A DNA stretch of 64,000 bases from Spongiihabitans sp965206355 (lineage in GTDB: Bacteria > Pseudomonadota > Gammaproteobacteria > Arenicellales > Poriferihabitantaceae), in NCBI GenBank assembly GCA_965206355.1, contig OZ242212.1, positions 2,046,001 to 2,110,000 on the forward strand, written 5' to 3'. Below the pieces are notes generated by a model that was not told the origin of the DNA, ran no database searches, and worked only from the letters and a program-made list of their open reading frames with translations. Positions 36,708-45,684 of this stretch are shown here, one piece after another. The position numbers and the translations under genes were made by a program. Position 1 is the stretch's first letter. The number at the start of each line of letters is the position of its first letter.

Positions 36708-36754
36708 ATGGTAATAAGCAACAAACGCCTAAAGATGAAAAATAGCAACGGGTA

Positions 36755-38893
36755 ATGCCGACTTCAAACAAAGCAATGAATAACATAACGGCAAAACTCA
36801 CCGTACGGGAACAACAGGAAATTATCCGTTATGTTGAAGCCAACAAGCCGTTGCCGGACAAGTATCGCTTCCTGCTGTTTGACGACAAGCGCGAGGTGGA
36901 GTTGGTGTGGAACGGCAAGACCAGCGAGGTGTGCAATGTGGTGTTGCCGTTTCAGACCATTGAGCAGGTGGACGAGCCGCGTTCAGAAGCAGAATTGAAA
37001 TTGCAGTCTGATATGTTCGATTTACAAACCGGGCGACAAATCAAGGGCTGGAATAACAAACTGATCTGGGGCGACAACAAATTGATTTTATCGTCGCTGA
37101 AAAATGGAGCACTCCGGGAGCAAATTGAGGCGCAGGGCGGCATCAAGCTGATTTACATTGACCCGCCGTTTGATGTGGGCGCGGATTTTTCCATGGATGT
37201 TGAAATTGGCGGCGAAACCCTGACCAAAAAACCGAATGTGCTGGAGGAACTGGCCTACCGCGACACCTGGGGCAAGGGGGCAGATTCCTTTATCGCCATG
37301 ATTTATGAACGGCTGGTGTTGATGCGGGACTTACTGGCGGAGGACGGCAGCATTTATGTGCATTGTGATTGGCGGGTGAATAGTTATCTGCGGCTTGTAC
37401 TAGATGAAATTTTTGGGAAAGACAATTTTAGGAATGAAATAATTTGGCATTACCAGAGTGGTGGTAGACAGGCAAAATTATTTTCGAGAAAACACGATAA
37501 TATCTACCTATACACAAAGAGTGATGAATGGTTTTTTAACGCAGAAGCAGTTGGTGTTCTTCGAGGGGAAAAGAAACGCAATAACATGAAAAGAGGGGTT
37601 GATCCTGATGGAAGGGATTTTTGGAGTATCAAATCAGCGGGCAAGATATACAAGTACTACGATGATGAAAAAATTACACTGGCAGATGTCTGGACAGATA
37701 TAAGCCATATTCAGCAAAAAGATCCACAGCGTGTAGGCTATCCTACCCAGAAGCACGAAAAACTTTTAGAAAGAATCATCAAAGCATCCTCCAACGAAGG
37801 CGATATAGTCGCCGACTTCTTCTGCGGTTCTGGCACCACCCTGGCCGTCGCGGAAAAACTGGGCCGCAAATGGATCGGCTCTGACCTCGGCAAGTTCGCC
37901 ATTCACACCACCCGCAAACGCATGCTTGGTGTGCAGCGCCAACTCAAAACCGAAAACAAAAACTACCGCGCCTTCGAAATTCTCAACCTCGGTAAATACG
38001 AACGCCAGCACTACATCGGCGTCAACCCCAACCTGCGCCCTGAACAGCGGGAGCAACAGATCGCGGCCAAGTCAAAGGAATATCAATCCCTGATACTCAA
38101 AGCATATACCGCGCAGCCAGTGGAGCAGTCCGGCGTATTCCACGGCAAAAAGGCCGGGTGCATGGTCGCCATCGGCCCCATCAACCTGCCAGTGACGCGC
38201 CTGTTCGTGGAGGAAGTCATCCTGGAATGCCGCAAAAAACACATCACCCGCGCCGACATCCTCGCCTTTGAGTTCGAGATGGGGCTGTTCCCGCAAATCA
38301 TGGACGAGGCCAAGGATAAAGGCATACACCTGTCGATGAAATACATCCCCCGTGAGGTGTTTGATAAACAGGCGGTTGAAAAGAATGAGGTGGTTTTTCA
38401 CGATGTGTCGTTTATTGAAATCAAACCCCATGTTAAGCAAAACAGCCTCGCTGTAGAGCTTGCTGATTTTTCCGTCTTTTATTCTCAGGACGCGCAAAAC
38501 ATCGACGTAAACCTAAAAAACGGCAAGAGCAAAGTGATTGTTGATAGAGGACAGGTCATTAAAATCAGCAAAGATAAAGACGGCACTGTCAGCCGTGAGG
38601 TTTTAACCAAGCACTGGCCCGACTGGATAGACTACTGGGCGGTAGATTTTGATTTTGAAAGCAAGCGCGAGATTATCCGCGTGCCAAACGAAGACAGCGG
38701 CAAGATTGAGGAACAATGGAGCGGAGATTACATCTTTGAAAACGAATGGCAAAGTTTCCGCACCAAAAAAGACCGCGCGCTGGAACTGACCAGCGTGCCC
38801 CAGGAATGCCGGCCAGGGCCGCGCAAAATCGCGGTGAAAGTGGTAGATATTTTTGGTAATGATACGATGAAGATTTTGGAGGTGGTAACATGA
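36755..38893 (+). CDS. mod: Type III restriction-modification methyltransferase (Mod), beta-class
   Basis: The 712-residue protein is an adenine-N6-type DNA methyltransferase. The catalytic motif IV is YIDPPF near residue 133 and the AdoMet-binding FCGSGTT near 355, in the order of the beta class. Between them is the target-recognition region, and the C-terminal ~300 residues are like those of type III Mod subunits. It would methylate one strand of an asymmetric site, protecting it from Res. The start at 36755 has only a weak ribosome site; 36776 is an alternative. It overlaps the next gene by 4 bp (ATGA), and res closes the same cassette. Confidence 0.9.
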   Translation: MPTSNKAMNNITAKLTVREQQEIIRYVEANKPLPDKYRFLLFDDKREVELVWNGKTSEVCNVVLPFQTIEQVDEPRSEAELKLQSDMFDLQTGRQIKGWNNKLIWGDNKLILSSLKNGALREQIEAQGGIKLIYIDPPFDVGADFSMDVEIGGETLTKKPNVLEELAYRDTWGKGADSFIAMIYERLVLMRDLLAEDGSIYVHCDWRVNSYLRLVLDEIFGKDNFRNEIIWHYQSGGRQAKLFSRKHDNIYLYTKSDEWFFNAEAVGVLRGEKKRNNMKRGVDPDGRDFWSIKSAGKIYKYYDDEKITLADVWTDISHIQQKDPQRVGYPTQKHEKLLERIIKASSNEGDIVADFFCGSGTTLAVAEKLGRKWIGSDLGKFAIHTTRKRMLGVQRQLKTENKNYRAFEILNLGKYERQHYIGVNPNLRPEQREQQIAAKSKEYQSLILKAYTAQPVEQSGVFHGKKAGCMVAIGPINLPVTRLFVEEVILECRKKHITRADILAFEFEMGLFPQIMDEAKDKGIHLSMKYIPREVFDKQAVEKNEVVFHDVSFIEIKPHVKQNSLAVELADFSVFYSQDAQNIDVNLKNGKSKVIVDRGQVIKISKDKDGTVSREVLTKHWPDWIDYWAVDFDFESKREIIRVPNEDSGKIEEQWSGDYIFENEWQSFRTKKDRALELTSVPQECRPGPRKIAVKVVDIFGNDTMKILEVVT

Positions 38894-41547
38894 GCAGTTG
38901 GGATTTCCCTGGCGCTAAATGGTGGAAATTTGATTTTCACACTCACACGCCTGCCTCAGACGATTATATGCCAAGTTGCTCGCAAGCTGAAAAAGATAAG
39001 GTTACTCCAGAATTTTGGTTGCGGAAATTCATGGAAAAGGGCATTGATTGTGTGGCGATTACCGACCATAACAGCGGCGAGTGGGTTGATAAATTAAAAA
39101 CAGAATTAGGACAAATTCGTGATGAAAGCCCCGAGTGGTATCGACCTTTGTTCTTGTTTCCCGGTGTCGAAATTTCGGTTAATGGTAGAATTCATCTCCT
39201 TGCCATATTTGATCCTGAAAAAACCACAAGCGATATTGATACGCTACTTGGCACAGTTGGATACAGTAAAACGAAAGGAAAGAGCGACGGTGTAACAACA
39301 AAATCTGTGACTGAAGTTACCAATGCCATTGATGTAGCCGGAGGCATTGCAATTCCTGCGCATGCGGATAGGGAAAAAGGATTGTTTAAGGTATTGAAGG
39401 GAACTACTTTAAGCAAGGCGTTGGATGATCATAATATTCATGCTGTGGAATTATGTGATAGTAAATATGAAAAGCCGCAACTCTATATTGATAAAAAACT
39501 GCAATGGGCAGAAGTCAGTGGTTCAGACACCCATAGTTTTAAGAGCGAAAAATTTGGCGACTTCACCTGGATCAAGATGGATAGCCCATCTATTGAAGGC
39601 TTAAAACTCGCGTTAATTGATGGCAAGGTGTCGGTTAACCGCAATATGTTGGCCAGACCTAATCAACATGCCGAATTTGTTATTGAAGAATTAACGGTTA
39701 ATAACGCAAAATACATAGGACGATCTGAAGCTCTGAATTGCCAATTCAGCCCTTTCTTAAACACCCTTATTGGCGGGCGTGGTACGGGCAAATCAACATT
39801 GCTGGAGTTTATGCGTTTTACGTTACGACGAAATAAGGAGCTTCCTGAATCCTTACAACAGGAAAGTGATAAATATTTTCAGGTGGGGGACGATAATCTG
39901 CTCACGGAAGGTAGCGAATTATCATTGGTTTATCGTAAGGGCGAGTCACGTTATCGATTAAACTGGTCGGCACAGGCTGATACGCCATCGCTGGAAGTAG
40001 ATAACAACGGCTGGGAAGCAGAAGAGGGGGAAATTGCATCGCTTTTCCCTGTGTATATTTATAGCCAGAAGCAAATTTTTGAACTGGCCAAAGATCCGCA
40101 GGCATTGATTGATATCATTGATAAAGATGCCTCTGTTGGTTACGAAAATTTAAAACAGCAGCAAATCGAGTCGATAAATCGTTTCAAAGCCATTGAGAAA
40201 AAAATAGTTGATTTAACTGAAAAAATAGATCAGAAAAATAAACTGCAAGGATCGGCTAATGACCTAACTCGGCAAATCAAGCAAATTGAACAGTCCGGGC
40301 ATAAGAACGTATTGCAAAATTACCGTAAACGACAGCAGCAACTTACGACCATTAAGAATATAGAAGATGATTGGCAACAGATGGTCGATCATTTCATTGA
40401 AACACAAAGAACAATTTCCCCTGCAAAATTTGATGCCTCAAATTTTGCAGGGCAGAATGACATTTTATCCGCTATTAATCGGACCAATAAGCAATGGGAC
40501 GAAATAAGTAAAAAACTTAGTATTTTGACACAAGAAGCAAAATCCGTTGTTGATAACTGGATGGAAGAGAAACAGACAGCGAGTTGGATGCAACAAATAA
40601 AGACAGAAATGTCCCAGTATCAACAATTACAAACGCAACTGGAGCAACAAGGAATTAATCCAGAGAAATACCCTGCATTATTACAACAACAGGCGGTTAT
40701 AAATAAACAGTTGAACAATATTAAAAATTATTCAACTCAGATAGAAACCTTGACTGCCGAGAAACTTGAGTTATTCACGAAAATTGAGAACAACAGAAAA
40801 TTGCTCACCAAAAACCGACAGTGCTTCCTCAGTAAGGTTTTGGCAGAAAATCAATCTGTTCATATCAGGGTTAAACCTTTCGGCGAAAATTTGGCTGGCA
40901 TAGAACAACATATTCGTAAGACTTTGCAGTGTCAGGATAAGTTTGTTAAAGACATGGAGCATTTGAAAGATATATATGGTGCTGGTGGAGAAGAAAAAAT
41001 TAAAGAAATCAAAAAAAGTATTATTAACATTCGTAACCGTGAAGGTGACGTGAAAGACGGTCGGTTCGCTACGCATATACAGCAGTTACCACAGGAATCT
41101 ATCAGCAATTTACTTTTGTGGTTCCCTAAAGATGCTCTTGAAATTAAATTTGGCAACCAACAAAAAATTAAACAGGGTTCTCCCGGGCAAAAAACCGCTG
41201 CCCTTTTAGCTTTTATTCTTTCATATGGTGCGGAGCCCTTGCTGTTAGACCAGCCTGAGGATGATCTGGATAACGAATTAATTTATAGCTTGATTGTAAA
41301 ACAGTTGCGTGAAATAAAAAGCAAACGACAAGTCATTATCGTTACCCACAACGCCAATATTGTGGTTAATGGAGATGCAGAGATGGTCTTGCCTTTAACC
41401 GTAGAAAGTGGACAAACTCATATCGAGCAGGCGGCGAGCATTCAAAGCCAAAATGTCAGAAATAAAATATGCGATATTCTTGAAGGTGGACAGCAGGCGT
41501 TTACCCAAAGATACAAACGCATACATCTGGAGACTAACCATGTTTGA
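38890..41547 (+). CDS. PHP-domain / SMC-like ATPase fusion (TrlF-type)
   Basis: The 885-residue protein starts with a PHP phosphoesterase domain whose metal motifs are complete: DFHTHTP (His17, His19), ITDHNS (Asp59, His60), PAHAD (His158, Asp160) and GSDTHS (Asp213, His215). An ATPase half follows, with P-loop GGRGTGKST at 295-303, a coiled-coil middle (~390-690) and a C-terminal Walker B LLLDQPEDDLDNELI near 785 preceded by a signature GSPGQKTAALLAF. This is the layout of the TrlF family. Members often sit in restriction or defence loci; the PHP half may be a nuclease or phosphatase. It is between mod (4-bp overlap) and the AlbA-like gene (8-bp overlap), which argues for one functional unit. 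Confidence 0.8.
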   Translation: MSSWDFPGAKWWKFDFHTHTPASDDYMPSCSQAEKDKVTPEFWLRKFMEKGIDCVAITDHNSGEWVDKLKTELGQIRDESPEWYRPLFLFPGVEISVNGRIHLLAIFDPEKTTSDIDTLLGTVGYSKTKGKSDGVTTKSVTEVTNAIDVAGGIAIPAHADREKGLFKVLKGTTLSKALDDHNIHAVELCDSKYEKPQLYIDKKLQWAEVSGSDTHSFKSEKFGDFTWIKMDSPSIEGLKLALIDGKVSVNRNMLARPNQHAEFVIEELTVNNAKYIGRSEALNCQFSPFLNTLIGGRGTGKSTLLEFMRFTLRRNKELPESLQQESDKYFQVGDDNLLTEGSELSLVYRKGESRYRLNWSAQADTPSLEVDNNGWEAEEGEIASLFPVYIYSQKQIFELAKDPQALIDIIDKDASVGYENLKQQQIESINRFKAIEKKIVDLTEKIDQKNKLQGSANDLTRQIKQIEQSGHKNVLQNYRKRQQQLTTIKNIEDDWQQMVDHFIETQRTISPAKFDASNFAGQNDILSAINRTNKQWDEISKKLSILTQEAKSVVDNWMEEKQTASWMQQIKTEMSQYQQLQTQLEQQGINPEKYPALLQQQAVINKQLNNIKNYSTQIETLTAEKLELFTKIENNRKLLTKNRQCFLSKVLAENQSVHIRVKPFGENLAGIEQHIRKTLQCQDKFVKDMEHLKDIYGAGGEEKIKEIKKSIINIRNREGDVKDGRFATHIQQLPQESISNLLLWFPKDALEIKFGNQQKIKQGSPGQKTAALLAFILSYGAEPLLLDQPEDDLDNELIYSLIVKQLREIKSKRQVIIVTHNANIVVNGDAEMVLPLTVESGQTHIEQAASIQSQNVRNKICDILEGGQQAFTQRYKRIHLETNHV

Positions 41548-42754
41548 CAGCTTGACCGAGCTTATCGAAAAAATAGCCTTAGGTGAAGATTCAACCATTG
41601 AGTTTAAACAAGAATTTCCTCACAAGGATAGCCTTGCAGATGAAATAACGGCTTTTGCTAATACTAATGGGGGTGTGATTTTAATAGGCGTTACGGATAA
41701 CGGTGATATTGTGGGTATAGAAAAAGGCCTGCTTAACGAAAACGAGAAAACTATCATCGAAGTTTGTCACGACAGTATCAAACCTCTGGTGAATATTTTT
41801 ACTGAAAAATTGACCATCGGCGATAAAAATATTTTAAAAATAGAAGTGCCCCACAGCCTGTTCGTGCATAAAAGTCCAGGCGGATACTTTATTCGTCACG
41901 GCAGCAGCAAGAGAGAGATGCCGCCCGAACAACTAGCACGACTGATGCAAAGCCGCTCACAGGCTCGTATTATCAATTTTGATGAACAGTTGGTTCCGCA
42001 AACAAGCACAGATACTTTGCAAAAAAGTCTTTACCAGCGATTTATTGCCGAAGCAACTAGCGATAATCAAATTGATTTATTGTTGAAACGGCGCTTGTTA
42101 GTCAATGACGACGGCAATTATCGTGCTTCAGTTGCAGGCGTGTTGATGTGTAGTAGCCGACCCGATGAATACTTGTATAACAGTTTTATTCAGGCTGTTT
42201 ATTACAGTGGCACAACAAAAGATGCCAATTATCAAATTGATGCCAAAGATTTTACAGGCACACTAGATATCCAGATTATGGATGCGTTTAAGTTTATCGA
42301 AAAATACAATAAAATCTCAGCAAATAAGGATGTTGGTAGAGTTGATAAACCTCAATACAGCATGAAGGCTGTTTTTGAAGCGCTGGTTAATGCCGTTGTG
42401 CACCGAGATTATTCTAAGCAGGGTTCAAAAATTCGTTTGTTTGTATTTTCTGACAGGCTGGAACTTTATTCCCCGGGAGCTTTGGCAAACACTTTGACGG
42501 TCGATACCTTGCCCTACAATCAGGTCACTCGAAATGAGCTTCTTGCTCGATTACTTTCAGAAGTAAAATTGAATGACAGTGTTAACGGCGAGATACAAAG
42601 AAAACATTTCCTTGAACGACGTGGTGAAGGCGTTGGTATTATTTTGGAGGAAAGCATTGAATTGAGCGGTAGAAAACCTGTTTTTGAAATGCTGGGTGAA
42701 GAATTGCGCGTCACTATTTTTGCGGCAAAATCCTTGCAAGAACAAGAAGCATAA
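41540..42754 (+). CDS. AlbA/Schlafen-like ATP-binding protein
   Basis: The 404-residue product begins with an AlbA_2-type (Schlafen-like) domain: EDSTIEFKQEFPHKDSL, then EITAFANTNGGVILIGVTDNG. A central segment ALVNAVVHRDYSKQGSKIRL and a C-terminal ERRGEGVGIILEESIELSGR resemble the helix-turn-helix and ATPase-like parts of the COG2865-type family of ATP-binding transcriptional regulators. I chose the ATG at 41540, overlapping the preceding stop by 8 bp; the longer reading from 41408 would lie in the PHP-ATPase gene. Schlafen-like domains in prokaryotes may bind or cut nucleic acids; the role here is not known. It may regulate the cassette or act as an effector. Confidence 0.78.
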   Translation: MFDSLTELIEKIALGEDSTIEFKQEFPHKDSLADEITAFANTNGGVILIGVTDNGDIVGIEKGLLNENEKTIIEVCHDSIKPLVNIFTEKLTIGDKNILKIEVPHSLFVHKSPGGYFIRHGSSKREMPPEQLARLMQSRSQARIINFDEQLVPQTSTDTLQKSLYQRFIAEATSDNQIDLLLKRRLLVNDDGNYRASVAGVLMCSSRPDEYLYNSFIQAVYYSGTTKDANYQIDAKDFTGTLDIQIMDAFKFIEKYNKISANKDVGRVDKPQYSMKAVFEALVNAVVHRDYSKQGSKIRLFVFSDRLELYSPGALANTLTVDTLPYNQVTRNELLARLLSEVKLNDSVNGEIQRKHFLERRGEGVGIILEESIELSGRKPVFEMLGEELRVTIFAAKSLQEQEA

Positions 42755-42758
42755 ATTT

Positions 42759-45428
42759 ATGCCTCTACCTCCCAACTTCCCCGCGTCTCCCCACGATATT
42801 CTTGATCCCGGCGTGCGCTGGGTGCCGGACGAATCCGGTTTGCACATGGCGAAGTTACCGCCGTTGGTGCAGAAGCTACGCGAGAGGGTGAAGGAATTTC
42901 GCGATGAGGGTTATGCGGGCGCAACGAAAACCAGCCGCAGTCTGTTGCGGTGGTGGTTTCAGGAGGAACATTCGCTGACCGGGGCGATGGGACAATTCCG
43001 TTACTACTTTGCCCAGCGTGAAGCTATTGAAACCACTGTTTATTTATATGACGTCGCTGGAGTCAAAGACAAATTCGATTTGTTGCGTTTTGATTCTTCC
43101 GATGCGGTTTCTGGCGGAATGTTTGACGAAAAATGGCTGCGTTTTGTGATCAAGATGGCCACTGGCAGCGGTAAGACCAAGGTGTTGAGTCTGGCACTGG
43201 CGTGGTGCTATTTTCACAAAATTTATGAAACGGATTCCAGGCTGGCGCGAAATTTTTTGATTATCGCACCCAACATTATTGTGCTGGACCGCCTGAAAAA
43301 GGATTTTGATGGTCTGCGTATTTTTTATTCCGACCCGGTGCTACCGGACAACGGATTTGACGGACGCAACTGGCGGGATGATTTTCAACTGCGGGTACAT
43401 TTGCAGGATGAAGTGCGGGTGGTTCGTCCCACCGGAAATATTTTCCTGACTAACATCCATCGCGTGTACTCCGGCGATGACATCCCGCCTTCGCCCGATG
43501 ACAAAAACACCATGGATTATTTCCTCGGCAAGCGTCCCGTCGGCGCGACCACCGATTCAAAGATAGACCTGGGCATGATTGTGCGCGACATCGATGAATT
43601 GGCGGTGTTCAACGACGAAGCCCATCACATACACGATCACCGGATGGCCTGGTTCAAATCCATTGAAGATATTCACAACCGCCTGAAACAGAAAGGCGGC
43701 GGACTTGCTTTGCAGGTGGACACCAGCGCAACCCCCAGGCATAACAACGGCGCCATCTTTGTGCAGACCGTGGCCGACTATCCGCTGGTGGAGGCCATCG
43801 CGCAAAATGTGGTGAAGCATCCGGTCATTCCCGACCAGGCCAGCCGCAACAGACTGGAAGAAAAATCGAGCAGCAAGTTTTCGGAGCGATACGCGGATTA
43901 TCTGGACTTAGGCGTAGTGGAATGGCGCAAGGCGGACGCGGAGCACCACAAGATGGGGAAAAAATCCATTTTGTTTGTAATGACCGATGACACCAGAAAC
44001 TGCGATGAGGTGGCGGAGTATCTTGAAAACACCCGCCCCGAATTAAAGGATGCGGTGTTGGTGATTCACACTAAAAACAATGGCGAGATTTCAGAAGCGC
44101 CTTCCAGTAAAGCGAAAGCGGAACTGGAAAAATTGCGCAGGGAAGCCAACGCCATTGATGGTATGGACAGCCCTTACAAGGCTATCGTGTCGGTGTTGGT
44201 GCTGAAGGAAGGTTGGGATGTGCGCAATGTGACCACCATCGTCGGCCTGCGCGCATACAGCGCAACAAGCAATATTCTGCCGGAGCAGACCTTGGGCAGA
44301 GGGCTGCGGTGCATGTATCCCGATAACAGCGACGGTGCCGAAGAAAAGCTGAGTGTCATCGGCACCAATGCGTTCATGGACTTTGTGGAGTCCATAGAAA
44401 AAGAAGGCGTAACCCTGGAACGGCGACATATGGGCAAGGATGAAGGTGCAGAACAGCCGTTGGTGATTGAAGTGGACAAAGAAAAATCGGACCAGAAAAT
44501 TGATGAGCTGGATATTGAGATTCCACTGCTTGCGCCGCGAATCTGGCGACAGTATGAGAATTTGGCGCAACTGGACAGCGGGAAATTCGATCATACAAAA
44601 ATCACCCATCAGGAATATGACAATACCCAGGGGCGCACGATTACCTTCCTCTACATGGCGAAAGACGAAACCAGCCATAAAACCGAACTGGATGCCGCCA
44701 GTGTTGCCGATTACCGCTCAGTCGTGAGTTATTTCAGCCAGATCATCATAAAGGAACTTCATCTGGTGAACGCATATGATGTGGTGTACGAAAAGGTCAA
44801 AGCCTTTATCCGCGATGATCTGTTTTTTCATCCGGTTGATCTGGATGATCGAAATACCTTGTGCAACCTGTCCGAACCGAAAGTGACCCAAACCGTCATT
44901 GAAATCTTCAAGAAACAGATCAATGCAGTCACATTGCGGGACAAGGGAAGCACGAAACTTGAGAGATGCCTCAAAGTGAGCGAAACCCGTCCGTTTAGGG
45001 TCAAGTGGAGGGAGTTTTTTGTGCCACAAAAAAGCGTCTTCAATAAAATTGTCGGAGACGGTTCTCTGGAATTAAAATTTGCCAGGTTTCTGGAGAGATG
45101 CGAGGACATTGTTTCATTCGCGAAGAACTATCAAGCGGTGGGTTTTCGCCTGGACTATGTGAACGTGCACGGTGATTCTTCCAACTACTTCCCCGATTTT
45201 CTGGTCAAAAAATCATCGAATGAAATGTATATTGTTGAAACCAAGGGCAGGGAAGAGCGGGATGTGTCGAAAAAGATGGAACGCCTAAAGCAGTGGTGTG
45301 AGGACATCAACGCAATACAAGCGGCGGTGAGGTATGATTTTGTGTACGTGGATGAGGAGGGCTTCAACAAATATACCCCCAAGTCGTTTACGGATTTGCT
45401 GGCCAGTTTTCAAGAATATCAGGTATAA
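42759..45428 (+). CDS. res: Type III restriction enzyme, helicase-nuclease subunit (Res)
   Basis: The 889-residue protein is a DEAD-type superfamily-2 translocase. It has Walker A MATGSGKTKV near residue 138, DEAH in FNDEAHHIHD near 285, the SAT motif TSATPRHN, and motif VI in PEQTLGRGLRCMYPD. The C-terminus has a PD-(D/E)xK nuclease core: FPDFLVKK near 811 and YIVETKG near 826. It would cut DNA after ATP-driven communication between two head-to-head sites in complex with Mod. The start at 42759 follows the AlbA-like stop by 4 bp. A 256-bp gap separates it from nuoN. Confidence 0.9.
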   Translation: MPLPPNFPASPHDILDPGVRWVPDESGLHMAKLPPLVQKLRERVKEFRDEGYAGATKTSRSLLRWWFQEEHSLTGAMGQFRYYFAQREAIETTVYLYDVAGVKDKFDLLRFDSSDAVSGGMFDEKWLRFVIKMATGSGKTKVLSLALAWCYFHKIYETDSRLARNFLIIAPNIIVLDRLKKDFDGLRIFYSDPVLPDNGFDGRNWRDDFQLRVHLQDEVRVVRPTGNIFLTNIHRVYSGDDIPPSPDDKNTMDYFLGKRPVGATTDSKIDLGMIVRDIDELAVFNDEAHHIHDHRMAWFKSIEDIHNRLKQKGGGLALQVDTSATPRHNNGAIFVQTVADYPLVEAIAQNVVKHPVIPDQASRNRLEEKSSSKFSERYADYLDLGVVEWRKADAEHHKMGKKSILFVMTDDTRNCDEVAEYLENTRPELKDAVLVIHTKNNGEISEAPSSKAKAELEKLRREANAIDGMDSPYKAIVSVLVLKEGWDVRNVTTIVGLRAYSATSNILPEQTLGRGLRCMYPDNSDGAEEKLSVIGTNAFMDFVESIEKEGVTLERRHMGKDEGAEQPLVIEVDKEKSDQKIDELDIEIPLLAPRIWRQYENLAQLDSGKFDHTKITHQEYDNTQGRTITFLYMAKDETSHKTELDAASVADYRSVVSYFSQIIIKELHLVNAYDVVYEKVKAFIRDDLFFHPVDLDDRNTLCNLSEPKVTQTVIEIFKKQINAVTLRDKGSTKLERCLKVSETRPFRVKWREFFVPQKSVFNKIVGDGSLELKFARFLERCEDIVSFAKNYQAVGFRLDYVNVHGDSSNYFPDFLVKKSSNEMYIVETKGREERDVSKKMERLKQWCEDINAIQAAVRYDFVYVDEEGFNKYTPKSFTDLLASFQEYQV

Positions 45429-45684
45429 GCGCATACATGATAATTCAAACAACTACATCACAATTGTAGAGAAAAAGATAATTGACAGCGTTGTCCTTAC
45501 AATACTCACCAAAATCAGTAAAAACTATCAATAAACCCAAACAATACACATACAATATCATTGTGGTCGCTGTGTCAAAGTTTCTTTATGCTCAACCAGA
45601 TAAAAAACCTGTCTATCTTAATGGATTGATGTAGTATTGAAATCGGAAATAATCGCTATATTCTCGGTGTTAAAATAATTTATT

